Shown: positions 25,055-33,791, numbered from the stretch's first letter. The stretch: DNA of 64,000 nucleotides from Salimicrobium album (GCF_900107115.1 NZ_FNOS01000006.1:62001-126000); one strand, 5' to 3'. Numbers and translations: made by a program. Notes: generated by a model not told the origin, from the sequence alone.

Positions 25055-27241
25055 TTATGAAGAGCAGCTTTCGCATTCGTCATAGGTGCTGCCGGAGGTG
25101 GAGCGTGTGTAATACGTCGTTTTCAATCCTTGAGCCCAGGCGTCAAGGTGAAGGTTCAGTAAATCTTTGGCGTGGATGTCATTTTGTACGTACAGGTTAA
25201 ATGATATGGACTGATCGATATACCTCTGTCTCCGGGCATTCTGAGCAATGCTCGTATGCTGGTCGATATCGTGGGCTGATTTATAGTACCAGTAGTTTTC
25301 CGGGTTCAGATCCGGTGCTGTAACAGGGATCTTAAAGTCTTTTTTCTCCTCCGAATAGAATTTTTTGAATATCGGATCGATACTGGCAGAGCTTCCTGCG
25401 ATGAGAGAAGTACTCGAATTCGGAGCAACTGCCATAAGATAGCCGTTTCTCAGTCCGTTCCTGTTCACCCTGGAAGCAAGTGTTTCCCACTCGTCTGAGG
25501 TGAGCCCGCGTTTTTCGAAAAAGGCACCTGTTTCCCAGTCGGACCCTTCGAACAGAGGATAACTTCCTTTTTCCCCGGCGAGCTCAGCACTCGCCCCGAT
25601 AGTCAGATAGGCGATTTTTTCGTAAAGGTCATCGGCGTACTGGACGGCTTCCCCCGACTCCCAGGCGATTTTATTCTGTGCCAATAGATGAGCCCATCCG
25701 AACGTACCAAGGCCGATGCCGCGGTAGCGCTTGTTTGTCCGTTCCGCTTCGAGCACGGGGATGTGATTCTCTTCGATAACGTTATCGAGCATCCGCACCT
25801 GGATCGGAACGAGTCTTTCAAGAGCATTCGCCGGTACGGCTTTGCCGAGGTTGATGCTCGAAAGGTTGCAGACGACAAAGTCTCCAGGGTTGTGCACGGT
25901 AATGATTTGTCCGTTTTCCGTGTACTGGGCAGTCTGAGTCGTGGCACTCTGGTTCTGGGTTATTTCCGTACACAGGTTACTGCAGTAAATCATGCCTGCG
26001 TGGTTATTCGGGTTCTTCCTGTTCACTTCATCCCGGTAAAACATATACGGCGTGCCGGTTTCGAGCTGTCCGATCATGACGCGCTTCATAATGTCAATGG
26101 CCGGCACCTTCTCTTTGGACAATTCCGGCTCACGCACGCAGGCTTCGTACCGGTCGCGGAACGTCCCTTCCCCTTTTTGTTCATCGAAAGAGTCTTCCAG
26201 AGAGAAGCCCATCTTCGTTCTCACTTCGTGAGGGTCGAACAAATACCAGTCCTGTCTGTCCCGGACGGCTTCCATGAAAAGATCAGGCACGGAAATTCCG
26301 GTGAACAGATCGTGGGTTCTCTGACGTTCGTCTCCATTATTCAGGCGACTGTCGAGAAACGAGAAGATATCTTTATGCCAGACGTCCAAATAGACGGCGA
26401 CGGCCCCCTGTCTCTGGCCAAGCTGGTCAACACTTACCGCCGTATTGTTCAGCTGCTTCATCCACGGGAGGATACCGGAGGAGACCCCTTTAAAACCTCG
26501 TATATCACTGCCCCGTGAACGTATTTTACCGAGATAGACGCCAATGCCTCCGCCATGCTTACTTAAATTCGCGATGGACGTGTTGCTGTCGTAAATCGAC
26601 TGCAGACTGTCGTCTACCGTTTCGATAAAGCAGGAACTGAGCTGGCCGTGAGATTTCCCTGCGTTTGCCAGAGTTGGGGTGGCGACAGTCATATAAAGAT
26701 TACTGAGCGCCCAGTAGGCCTCTTTGATGTAATGGAGGCGTGAGGAGGAATTCTCCCCGGCCATAAGATTCATCGCAATGATCAGCCATCTTTCCTGAGG
26801 GAGTTCCATCGTCTGTCCATCTTTCATTTTTGCAAGGTAGCGGTCATCCAGAGTCTTCAGACCGATGTAAGTAAATTGAAGGTCTTTATTGCGGTCGAGA
26901 AGAGATTCAAGCTCCTCCGCTTCTTCTTTGGTATAATGGGTAAGCAGGGAATGATCGTAAATTCCTTCCTGGACGAGCGCTTCCATCAGCCCGTAAAGGT
27001 CGGTATACGGACTCTCCGTCCGCCGGTTTTTCTTCGCTTCGGTGTACATCGTCTCCAGATGTGCCCGGGCGGCGACATAGGTCCATTCCGGTTCGGTTTC
27101 GTCCATCTCCGCGAGTGTTTCCAGAACGACGGAAGTGCCGTCTGTGATTTTCGGGTAGACTTTTGAAAAATCGAGATGAGGGAACGTGCTCTGAAGCTGT
27201 TCGAGCCAATATTTCCAGTCCGCTGTTACGGTTGCTGACAT
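25055..27241 (-). CDS. nrdA: Class I ribonucleotide reductase, large (catalytic) subunit
   Basis: 728 aa, class Ia-like. Active-site cysteines are seen in QLSSCFIETVDDS, YCSNLCTEIT and FVVCNLSSINLG, the loop-2 region HGGGIGVYLGKIRSRGS is typical, and the C-terminal redox pair is ECESCSS. It reduces ribonucleotides using the NrdB radical and thioredoxin-type donors. ATG 27241 has AGGAGG eight bases upstream. The long leader carries a cobalamin riboswitch and NrdR boxes, so the gene should be off when B12 is plentiful or dATP is high. Confidence 0.94.
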   Translation of the reverse strand: MSATVTADWKYWLEQLQSTFPHLDFSKVYPKITDGTSVVLETLAEMDETEPEWTYVAARAHLETMYTEAKKNRRTESPYTDLYGLMEALVQEGIYDHSLLTHYTKEEAEELESLLDRNKDLQFTYIGLKTLDDRYLAKMKDGQTMELPQERWLIIAMNLMAGENSSSRLHYIKEAYWALSNLYMTVATPTLANAGKSHGQLSSCFIETVDDSLQSIYDSNTSIANLSKHGGGIGVYLGKIRSRGSDIRGFKGVSSGILPWMKQLNNTAVSVDQLGQRQGAVAVYLDVWHKDIFSFLDSRLNNGDERQRTHDLFTGISVPDLFMEAVRDRQDWYLFDPHEVRTKMGFSLEDSFDEQKGEGTFRDRYEACVREPELSKEKVPAIDIMKRVMIGQLETGTPYMFYRDEVNRKNPNNHAGMIYCSNLCTEITQNQSATTQTAQYTENGQIITVHNPGDFVVCNLSSINLGKAVPANALERLVPIQVRMLDNVIEENHIPVLEAERTNKRYRGIGLGTFGWAHLLAQNKIAWESGEAVQYADDLYEKIAYLTIGASAELAGEKGSYPLFEGSDWETGAFFEKRGLTSDEWETLASRVNRNGLRNGYLMAVAPNSSTSLIAGSSASIDPIFKKFYSEEKKDFKIPVTAPDLNPENYWYYKSAHDIDQHTSIAQNARRQRYIDQSISFNLYVQNDIHAKDLLNLHLDAWAQGLKTTYYTRSTSGSTYDECESCSS

Positions 27242-27269
27242 AAGTAAGTCCTCCTTCAAGTACCTTTAT

Positions 27270-27306
27270 AAAAAATAAAAAATCCGCCCCCGGGACAGGA
27301 GCGGAT
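27270..27306 (-). terminator. Terminator of the cobalamin riboswitch
   Basis: On the minus strand ATCCGC / GCGGAT with GC-rich loop, followed by TTTTTTATTTTTT. It lies between the aptamer and nrdA and is the likely regulated element. A second hairpin at 27307-27344 (GAAAC...GTTTC) may compete with it. Confidence 0.8.
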
Positions 27307-27380
27307 GAAACCATGATACGGGTATATGTACGCATCATCGTTTCATCTTCTCCAACCCCGAAAAAGGTGAAACTTTCCGA

Positions 27381-27540
27381 TGAAAAACAGACAGGTTTCC
27401 TGGCTCGTACCCGATCTTACTCCAGCCCTTCCCGTAGTAATCTACAGTGGAGATGCTGTTTCGCGGATACTTACAGTTGCGGGGGCAGCTCCGGTTTCTT
27501 ACCGGATTCCCTATTAAGCTCTGTGAGCATCTGTTTTTCA
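27381..27540 (-). ncRNA. Cobalamin (B12) riboswitch controlling nrdAB
   Basis: Minus strand. P1 is a perfect 10-bp stem (TGAAAAACAG 27540-27531 / CTGTTTTTCA 27390-27381). The conserved cores AATAGGGAATCCGGT, GCTGCCCCCGCAACTGTAAG and GAGCCAGGAAACCTGTC follow the cobalamin aptamer order. A terminator lies between it and nrdA. B12-controlled class I reductase genes are known in bacteria that also own the B12-dependent class II enzyme, so such an enzyme is expected elsewhere in this genome. Confidence 0.93.
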
Positions 27541-27542
27541 AT

Positions 27543-27582
27543 CTATATATTGTGTTTTTTAAAATATAATTACTATATATTG
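27543..27582 (-). promoter_or_regulatory. Pair of NrdR-type boxes upstream of the nrdA leader
   Basis: The core CAATATATAG occurs twice on the minus strand (27552-27543 and 27582-27573), exactly 30 bp apart, matching the NrdR consensus acaCwAtATaTwGtgt in its core. Pairs spaced about three helix turns are typical. The AT-rich stretch between them (TATATTTTAAAA) should hold the -10 box. Because the methyltransferase gene is divergent, NrdR could affect both sides. Confidence 0.75.
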
Positions 27583-27629
27583 ATTCTATCATACATAAGA
27601 TTAAATGAAATAACAAGGAGGAAAAAATA

Positions 27630-28319
27630 ATGATCGATAAAAGATGGCATGAGAAAGCGGAAGAGAAGTGGGATAATTTTTCCGGAAACTGGGGTCAGAG
27701 AAGTGAAAAAATGTGGAAAGAAGGAAGCAGAAAAACGGTTCTTCCATTTATGCAGTCCTTCGTATCTGAAGGATCTACGGTTCTTGATATCGGATGCGGC
27801 GATGGAGAGGGGAGCGAGATGCTGAGACACTCGGGGTATGAGGTGACCGGTGTCGATATTTCGTCGAAAATGATTGAAATGGCAAAAGAGCGTTGGAGCG
27901 GTATCCACTTCCAGCAGGCCGACCTTGCCAAACTCCCTTTTGAAGATGGGGCATTCGACAGCGTAATGGCCATTAACTGCCTGGAATGGGTCGCGTCACC
28001 GCTGCACGGATTAAAGGAAATCCAGCGTGTCGTAAAGCCTGGAGGGGTAATGGTTGCCGGTATTCTTGGTCCTGCTGCCGGCCCTAGAAGTAACAGTTAT
28101 CCGAGACTTGAAGGGGAAGACGTTGTGTGCAATACGATGATGCCCTGGGAATTCGAACGTTTGGCCGGCACTCACGGGTGGACGGTTGAGGGGATGTCTT
28201 CCGTACCTAAAGAAGGAGCTCCGGAGAATCTCTCCACGCCGATGCTGGAACAGGCAGTATCCTTCATGACGCTTTTCGCTTTGAAAAAGACGAGCGGGGC
28301 CGTTTCTGAACAAGGATGA
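27630..28319 (+). CDS. Class I SAM-dependent methyltransferase
   Basis: 229 aa. Motif I VLDIGCGDGEG near residue 50, followed by VTGVDISSKMIEMAKERW and the post-motif parts AINCLEWVASPLHGLKEI and RVVKPGGVMVAGILGP. The acceptor is unknown. AAGGAGG precedes the ATG. It is divergent from nrdA and overlaps the converging EamA gene by 56 bases at its 3' end. Confidence 0.8.
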   Translation: MIDKRWHEKAEEKWDNFSGNWGQRSEKMWKEGSRKTVLPFMQSFVSEGSTVLDIGCGDGEGSEMLRHSGYEVTGVDISSKMIEMAKERWSGIHFQQADLAKLPFEDGAFDSVMAINCLEWVASPLHGLKEIQRVVKPGGVMVAGILGPAAGPRSNSYPRLEGEDVVCNTMMPWEFERLAGTHGWTVEGMSSVPKEGAPENLSTPMLEQAVSFMTLFALKKTSGAVSEQG

Positions 28320-29166
28320 CCGCTGTTACTACAAGAATGAAACCGGTCAGTTGCCACAAGGTCAGAATTTCGCGGAATACGAAAAAACTGAGGAGCGTGG
28401 CCGCCACCGGTTCGATGGTGGCTATAATCGAAGCCCGGCTCGACTCGATTTTCTCGAGCCCTTTTGTGTACAGCAGGAAGGCAAGAGTGGTGGAGAAAAG
28501 GCCGATACCGCCGATATTCAACCAGACAGCCGGGAGAGTGAAAGTGCTTTTGATATCGCCAAGTCCGGCAAATGGGAGAATGGCTATGCTTGCGAATACG
28601 AAGGTATACACCGTCACTGTTACGGAAGAATACTTCCGCAGGGCGTAAGTTGCAAAAATGCTGTAGAGCGCATAAAAGAATCCGGACCCGAGCCCTGCCA
28701 GGACTCCGTACAGAGAGAGATCGAAGCCGGAGAACGGGATTAGTCCGACGACGAGTGAGCAGCCGATGAGCGTGATGGCGAGTGCGAGAATTTTGTTCCC
28801 GGTAAACAGTTCTCCGAACAGGAACCGGGAAAATATCGTAACGAAGGCGGGGGCGGTGTACAACAGGGTAACAGCGACAGCTATGGAAGTTTCCTCCATA
28901 GCTATAAATAGACAAAGATTGAAGAACACGATACTGATAATACCTGTACCGATAAAATAGTGGCTGTCTTTCCAGTTAATCCGCAGGTCTTTCTTCCCGT
29001 TAAAATATGTATAAATGAGCAGCAGCAGAGCGGCACTGCTTACCCGGACGGCCACCACCTGGACAGGCGTGAAGCCGTAGTCGTACAGAAATGTGACGAA
29101 CAGACCGATAATCCCCCACAGAGCAGCCCCGGCTGCGATGGAGATCATAGACATGTTTCTGCTCAT
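28264..29166 (-). CDS. EamA/DMT-family transporter
   Basis: 300 aa with ten membrane helices in two EamA repeats (first GIIGLFVTFLYDYGFTPVQVVAVRV, second around YTFVFASIAILPFAGLG). It probably exports a small metabolite; substrate unknown. GGGAGGCGG precedes the ATG. The last 56 bases overlap the converging methyltransferase gene. Confidence 0.85.
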   Translation of the reverse strand: MSRNMSMISIAAGAALWGIIGLFVTFLYDYGFTPVQVVAVRVSSAALLLLIYTYFNGKKDLRINWKDSHYFIGTGIISIVFFNLCLFIAMEETSIAVAVTLLYTAPAFVTIFSRFLFGELFTGNKILALAITLIGCSLVVGLIPFSGFDLSLYGVLAGLGSGFFYALYSIFATYALRKYSSVTVTVYTFVFASIAILPFAGLGDIKSTFTLPAVWLNIGGIGLFSTTLAFLLYTKGLEKIESSRASIIATIEPVAATLLSFFVFREILTLWQLTGFILVVTAVILVQKRPRSSFSKRKAS

Positions 29167-29260
29167 GGTAACCGCCTCCCGCGCTAATAAATAATAGTTC
29201 TTTCCATCTTACCAGTTCGTTACAGTTATGAGAATAAGGATTCGGAAAACCGCCGGTCAC

Positions 29261-29299
29261 TTAAAAGAACCTCTGATGAATTGCTCATCGGAGGTTCTT
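29261..29299 (-). terminator. Terminator of the carbonic-anhydrase-like/zinc-ribbon operon
   Basis: 15-bp stem (AAGAACCTC... / ...GAGGTTCTT, one G-U pair) followed on the minus strand by TTTTAAG. Confidence 0.8.
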
Positions 29300-29317
29300 G
29301 AAACAGAGGACGGTATT

Positions 29318-29443
29318 TTATTTGTCTTCTCCGCACGTAAAGCAGTACAGCTGTTTATCTTCCGTAACGATGCCGTCCAGGAATCCGTCCTTACAATAAA
29401 CTTCTTTTCCGCAGGAAGCGCAGTAGCCGACGAATTCTTCCAC
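29318..29443 (-). CDS. Small zinc-ribbon protein, 41 aa
   Basis: GTG 29443 has AAAGGAGGGG upstream. The product has two CxxC pairs, YCASCGK near the start and YCFTCGEDK at the end, plus one further Cys, so it should bind zinc as a tiny ribbon. Function unknown. It lies 25 bases after the carbonic-anhydrase-like gene and is followed by a terminator, so the two form one transcript. Confidence 0.65.
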   Translation of the reverse strand: MEEFVGYCASCGKEVYCKDGFLDGIVTEDKQLYCFTCGEDK

Positions 29444-29468
29444 AATACCCCTCCTTTTTGGATAAGAG

Positions 29469-29843
29469 TTACTCAGTTACGACTTCCACTTCCCAGTTTT
29501 CGTTAACATAAAGGCCGACGACTTCGGCTCCGAGGTCCCACGTTTCAATCAGTTCCACGGCGCGTTTTATTTCTTTTTCCTTCTGAGAGCGGTCCGCCGG
29601 ATTCCCGGCGCAGTCGTGATGCCCCGCGATTGTGATTGTTCCTGATCCATGTTTCTCTGTAGAAACGAGAACTTTTTTCTTAATCTCTTCAAGCTGACCG
29701 GCACTGCCTTCGAGCAGGACCTTGTTGGGACCGGCTTCCGTAATCATATCGATGTATTCCACCCCGTATGTATCTTTCATCCAGTTGATGACCGGAAGCT
29801 GGACTCTGCCGTCCATACAGTTAATTGAAGTAGCAAATGACAT
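29469..29843 (-). CDS. Minimal beta-carbonic-anhydrase-like protein
   Basis: 124 aa, much shorter than usual beta-carbonic anhydrases (about 190-220). The zinc and active-site signatures are present in order: CMDGR (Cys9, Asp11, Arg13) and HHDC (His75, Cys78) within IAGHHDCAGN. It could hydrate CO2 or may only bind zinc; I cannot tell. AAGGAGG precedes the ATG. The next gene is a small zinc ribbon, which suggests metal-related work. Confidence 0.65.
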   Translation of the reverse strand: MSFATSINCMDGRVQLPVINWMKDTYGVEYIDMITEAGPNKVLLEGSAGQLEEIKKKVLVSTEKHGSGTITIAGHHDCAGNPADRSQKEKEIKRAVELIETWDLGAEVVGLYVNENWEVEVVTE

Positions 29844-29934
29844 TGATAATTCCTCCTTGTTTATAACGTTTACCCGATTGCCATTTAATTATAGCGAATT
29901 TTTTGACGAAAAAAAACTCCCGCGAATTTCCAAA

Positions 29935-29960
29935 GTTTAGAAAGAAAGGAGAAAGGTAAT
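29935..29960 (+). promoter_or_regulatory. Weak candidate sigma-B promoter of the stress protein 26 gene
   Basis: GTTTAG, 14 bases, GGTAAT: five and four matches of six to the sigma-B consensus. Relatives of this gene are sigma-B dependent in B. subtilis. Confidence 0.3.
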
Positions 29961-30001
29961 AGTGGGTAAAGAATTCAAAGCAGTCGAAAGGGGAATGTAA
30001 T

Positions 30002-30427
30002 ATGAACCAGGAAGAATTGAAACAGCATATCAGTAGTATTATGAAGGATAATAATGTAGGTACGCTGGCCACTGTTAAAAATAATAAGCCTCATACCCGT
30101 TATATGACGTTTCAGCACGACGAGAATCTGACGTTATTCACTCCGACGGACAGAGAGACGTACAAAGCGGAAGAAATCGACGAGAACCCGTTCGTCCACA
30201 TCCTTCTCGGATATGAAGGGGAAGGCTACGGAGACGGATTCCTTGAAATCCAGGGTCAGGCCAACATTCGTGATGACCAGGACATCAAGGACCGCGTGTG
30301 GAACGACCATATGAAACATTGGCTCGGCGGAAAAGAAGATCCCGACTACATCGTACTTGAGATTTTTCCTGAAACGATCCGCCTCATGAATGAAAGTGAT
30401 GAAACTCCACAACAGCTGGATATGTAA
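30002..30427 (+). CDS. General stress protein 26-type flavin-binding protein (YdaG-like)
   Basis: 141 aa, pyridoxamine 5'-phosphate oxidase-like split barrel (NVGTLATVKNNKPHTRYMTF, FLEIQGQANI). In B. subtilis the relative YdaG is a sigma-B general stress protein. A flavin or other redox cofactor is expected; the reaction is unknown. AAAGGGGAA precedes the ATG and a strong terminator follows. Confidence 0.8.
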   Translation: MNQEELKQHISSIMKDNNVGTLATVKNNKPHTRYMTFQHDENLTLFTPTDRETYKAEEIDENPFVHILLGYEGEGYGDGFLEIQGQANIRDDQDIKDRVWNDHMKHWLGGKEDPDYIVLEIFPETIRLMNESDETPQQLDM

Positions 30428-30436
30428 AGAAAATGC

Positions 30437-30465
30437 GTGCGGCGACTTTGTCGTCGCGCTTTTTT
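30437..30465. terminator. Terminator between stress protein 26 and GNAT genes
   Basis: Ten-bp stem GTGCGGCGAC / GTCGTCGCGC (two G-U pairs), three-base loop, TTTTTT. Confidence 0.85.
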
Positions 30466-30470
30466 GATTT

Positions 30471-30977
30471 TTATTGCACCAGTTTTTCGTAGGCCAGCCG
30501 TTTGCTGCCTTCTGTTAAATAAATGACTCCGCAGTAGGTATAGCCGTGGCTCAGAAGCAGTTGCTGCATCGGTACGTTCTGTTCGTGCGTATCCACTTTC
30601 ACGCTCGGAATAGAACTGTTACGGGCCATCTTTTCTGTCTCTTTTAACAGAAGGGAGGCAAGGCCCTGTTTTTTCATGTCGCCCTTCACTGCAAGCCGGT
30701 GTATGACGAGATAATCTTCCCGGCTCATCCATTCCCCCTCGTAAATGGTACGGTAAGTCATTTCCTCACGGGGGGAGATGACCGTACTCGCTATAATCTT
30801 TCCGGATTCAGTGAGTACGTAACTTTCCCCGCGCCTGATGTCTTCCGATATAGTTGTTTCATCGGGATAACCGTTCGTCCACTGGCTGATGTTCCGTTCC
30901 CGGAACTGCTGCTGGGCTTCCTGTATAATAGGCATGATTTCCGCCACATCTTCTGCGGCAGCTTTTCTGAATTCCAT
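30471..30977 (-). CDS. GNAT-family N-acetyltransferase
   Basis: 168 aa. The acetyl-CoA binding motif region is IHRLAVKGDMKKQGLASLLLKE, with the usual RxxGxA-like pattern. The substrate is unknown. ATG 30977 (MEFRKAA) is preferred to upstream ATGs because AGGAG lies eight bases before it. It begins 14 bases after the ArsR-type regulator, so it may be the third gene of the czcD-czrA transcript. Confidence 0.8.
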   Translation of the reverse strand: MEFRKAAAEDVAEIMPIIQEAQQQFRERNISQWTNGYPDETTISEDIRRGESYVLTESGKIIASTVISPREEMTYRTIYEGEWMSREDYLVIHRLAVKGDMKKQGLASLLLKETEKMARNSSIPSVKVDTHEQNVPMQQLLLSHGYTYCGVIYLTEGSKRLAYEKLVQ

Positions 30978-30991
30978 AGTCATCTCTCCTG

Positions 30992-31285
30992 TCATTCTTC
31001 AATATGGTCGATCATCTGTTCAAGCGTCTGCATAACGTGATCGTCTTTGAACGTATAGTAAATACTTGTCCCTTCCCGGCGATGTGTCACCAGCCGGTAG
31101 AGCTTGAGGGTGCGCAGCTGATGAGAAACTGTAGACTGTTTCAGGTCGAGCCCGGAAGCTATGTCGGAGACCGAGGCTTCTTTCTGACAGAGATAATGCA
31201 GGATCCGGATCCTCGTCGGATCGGACAGTACTTTAAAAGTGTCGGCCGTTTTCTGTATCGTCTCTTGTGTGACAGATTCACTCAT
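30992..31285 (-). CDS. czrA: ArsR/SmtB-family metal-sensing repressor
   Basis: 97 aa winged-helix regulator with the family core [14 protein letters not shown] and recognition helix [19 protein letters not shown]. The C-terminal helix has D-x-H then His-x-x-Glu (DDHVMQ, DHIEE), close to the alpha-5 zinc site of CzrA. It should repress its own operon when zinc or cobalt is low. ATG 31285 has AGGAGG six bases upstream. It overlaps the czcD stop by eight bases, so the two are coupled. Confidence 0.85.
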   Translation of the reverse strand: MSESVTQETIQKTADTFKVLSDPTRIRILHYLCQKEASVSDIASGLDLKQSTVSHQLRTLKLYRLVTHRREGTSIYYTFKDDHVMQTLEQMIDHIEE

Positions 31286-32171
31286 ACTCATCCTCCTCAG
31301 CCATACTGCATAGTTCATCTTCGTATTCTATTTCAATGGTAATGTGATCCAGCCGGATATCTTCAAGGATGGAAGTGATCGCTTTTTTCGCCCTGCACAC
31401 TTCCTCCTTCGTCGCTTCCGCAGCTACTACAGCGTGAGTGGAAAAGGCATGGTTTTCCCCGTCCAAAGACCACAGATGGGTATGATGGGCGGATTTGACT
31501 TCGGGAACGTTGCGGATCTCTCTAGTTATCCTGTCAAAGTCCACTGATTCCGGTACTGCTTCAAGGAAAAGTCGCATCGTTTTGATAAGATTGATTACGA
31601 TGTTGTAAAGGATGAACAGCGTAATACCGATGGAAGCAAGCGGGTCCAGGATAGGCAGGTCGAAGAAAGTCATTACAATTCCGACGACCAGCACGGCTGC
31701 CCAGCCGAGAACATCTTCGAGCATGTGCCATGACATCACTTTCTGGTTCATGGAATCTCCGCCGCGGAGCCGGAAGACAGCTGCACCGTTAACGATGATA
31801 CCGAGGACGGCGAGACCTATCATTCCGAGGGTATTCGGTGTCTCCGGATTCCACAGCCTCGGTACGGCTTCCGTCAGGATGAAAATAGAGCCCGTGGTCA
31901 GTACGACACTGTTAATCAGGGCCGCCAGCAGGGAAAAGCGTTTATAACCGAAAGAATAGTTGTTTGACTGGTCCTTATTCGAGTATCTCTGAAGAAACCA
32001 GGCGAGACCAAGCGAAAGAGAGTCCCCCAGGTCGTGCAGAGCATCCGAGATGATAGCGATACTGTTTGTGAGAAGACCACCGATCAGTTCTATGATCGTA
32101 AAGAAAAAGTTAAGGAAAAAAGCGACCTTAATATTTCCGGTGGTCTCATGATGATGATGGTGGTGTGACAT
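31278..32171 (-). CDS. czcD: Cation diffusion facilitator (zinc-type efflux)
   Basis: 297 aa. Six membrane helices with the two metal-binding HxxxD motifs ([10 protein letters not shown] in TM2, [10 protein letters not shown] in TM5) and a C-terminal cytoplasmic domain. It exports Zn2+, Co2+ or Cd2+ in exchange for H+ or K+. The protein begins [12 protein letters not shown]: a natural run of six His at the cytoplasmic N-terminus. GGAGG precedes the ATG; the promoter overlaps a palindromic operator. Confidence 0.92.
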   Translation of the reverse strand: MSHHHHHHETTGNIKVAFFLNFFFTIIELIGGLLTNSIAIISDALHDLGDSLSLGLAWFLQRYSNKDQSNNYSFGYKRFSLLAALINSVVLTTGSIFILTEAVPRLWNPETPNTLGMIGLAVLGIIVNGAAVFRLRGGDSMNQKVMSWHMLEDVLGWAAVLVVGIVMTFFDLPILDPLASIGITLFILYNIVINLIKTMRLFLEAVPESVDFDRITREIRNVPEVKSAHHTHLWSLDGENHAFSTHAVVAAEATKEEVCRAKKAITSILEDIRLDHITIEIEYEDELCSMAEEDEYE

Positions 32172-32190
32172 TGAGGTGCCTCCTTATATG

Positions 32191-32208
32191 ACTATATGTT
32201 CATATAGT
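32191..32208. promoter_or_regulatory. CzrA-type operator overlapping the czcD promoter
   Basis: Perfect palindrome ACTATATG-TT-CATATAGT. It overlaps the -10 box of the minus-strand promoter TTGTAT (32231-32226), 16 bases, TACTAT (32209-32204). ArsR-type repressors of czc/cad genes bind similar ATATGAACATAT sequences. Confidence 0.75.
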
Positions 32209-32323
32209 AACATACATTACGGATCATACAAACGTTCCAGCTGCTCATCCCAGGGGGGATGTTTGAGAGTATCTATAAAAGTGAATAAACAGACTGAATA
32301 TGTTTACGGAGGAGATAACAATT

Positions 32324-33772
32324 ATGAAGACATACACTAATCAATATATAAATGGAGAATGGGTCAAAGGTTCGAGCGACAAAACTATTGAAAATAAAAA
32401 CCCTTACAATGATGAAGTAATTGCAACTATTCCGTCCGCAAGTGCCGGAGATCTGGATAAAGCCTACAAAGCTGCAGCACAGGCCCAACAGCAGTGGAAA
32501 GAGAAAACTCCTGCAGAGAAGCGGGATATTTTTTTGAAGTGGATCGATCTGGTCAAAGAAAGAAAAGAAGAAATCGTGGAGTGGCTGATCACGGAAGCCG
32601 GAAGCACGCGGGTGAAAGCGGAAGTCGAATACAGCGCGGCTCTCGATATCATTACGGAATCAGCTTCTTTTCCGACACGCATGAAAGGGGAGATCATCCC
32701 TTCCAACACTCCCGGAAAAGAAAACAGGGTGTATCGTGATCCGAAAGGCGTAATCGGTGTAATAGGGCCATGGAACTTCCCGTTCCACTTAACAGCCCGT
32801 TCACTTGCCCCCGCGCTCGCCAGCGGGAACGGCGTAGTCATTAAACCGGCCTCCCACACTCCGATCACTTCCGGTCTTCTGCTTGCTGAGCTTTCGGAAG
32901 AAGCAGGTTTCCCTAAGGGACTTGTCAACGTAGTAGTCGGAAGAGGTTCTGAAATCGGTGATGAATTCATCACTCATCCGATTCCTGAAATGTTCTCTTT
33001 CACCGGTTCCACGGAAGTAGGAAGTCACATCGGGGAACTGGCCGGGAAAAACATCAAGGATACAGCTCTTGAACTCGGTGGTAACAACGCTATGATCGTG
33101 CTGGAGGATGCGGACGTGGACAGAGCTGTCGAAGCCGCCGTGTTCGGCAAATATTTACACCAGGGCCAGATCTGCATGTCCCTGAATCGTCTCGTTGTGC
33201 ATGAAGATGTACACGATGAATTTGTTCAGAAATTCAAGGAAAAAGTGGAAAGTCTCCCGTACGGTGATCCTCAGGACGAGAAGACGATGGTAGGACCTCT
33301 GATCGCCAAAGACGAGGTGGATCGTATTCTTGAAGGCATCGATCAGTCGGTACAGGAAGGCGGAAAACTGCTGACCGGAGGTAAAGCGGAAGGAAATGTA
33401 CTGCTTCCGACCATACTGACTGATATGGATAACGAAAAAGCACTGGCGAAAGAAGAAGTGTTCGGTCCTGTAGCGTCGGTTATTAAAGTCTCCGGTGAAA
33501 AAGAAGCGATAGAAGTCGCGAACGGTACTCCTTACGGGCTGTCCGGTTCAGTATTCACAAAAGATGTGAACCGGGGCGTGGAAGTAGCCAAACAGGTGAA
33601 AACAGGTATGATCCACATCAACGACCAGTCTGTAAACGACGAAGCACACGTAGCATTCGGCGGTGAGAAACAGTCCGGTATTGGCCGTTTCGGTGGAGAA
33701 TGGGCCCTGGATAAGTTCACGACAGTGAAATGGATCGGTGTCATGAACGGGTACCGCGAATTTCCGTTTTAA
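32324..33772 (+). CDS. Aldehyde dehydrogenase
   Basis: 482 aa NAD(P)-dependent aldehyde dehydrogenase. Asn151 (GPWNFPF), general base Glu250 (LELGGNN) and nucleophile Cys284 (GQICMS) are all present. Length and motifs resemble the aromatic aldehyde dehydrogenase group (B. subtilis YfmT), but the substrate is not proven. ATG 32324 has GGAGGAG upstream and is preferred over an in-frame ATG eight codons earlier. Confidence 0.88.
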   Translation: MKTYTNQYINGEWVKGSSDKTIENKNPYNDEVIATIPSASAGDLDKAYKAAAQAQQQWKEKTPAEKRDIFLKWIDLVKERKEEIVEWLITEAGSTRVKAEVEYSAALDIITESASFPTRMKGEIIPSNTPGKENRVYRDPKGVIGVIGPWNFPFHLTARSLAPALASGNGVVIKPASHTPITSGLLLAELSEEAGFPKGLVNVVVGRGSEIGDEFITHPIPEMFSFTGSTEVGSHIGELAGKNIKDTALELGGNNAMIVLEDADVDRAVEAAVFGKYLHQGQICMSLNRLVVHEDVHDEFVQKFKEKVESLPYGDPQDEKTMVGPLIAKDEVDRILEGIDQSVQEGGKLLTGGKAEGNVLLPTILTDMDNEKALAKEEVFGPVASVIKVSGEKEAIEVANGTPYGLSGSVFTKDVNRGVEVAKQVKTGMIHINDQSVNDEAHVAFGGEKQSGIGRFGGEWALDKFTTVKWIGVMNGYREFPF

Positions 33773-33791
33773 AGAGTCATACTGTTTTTAA

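Noticed and set aside
24790-25200. 136-codon open frame on the plus strand
   Set aside because: It consists of repeat units plus antisense of the nrdA end; no ribosome site and no family pattern.
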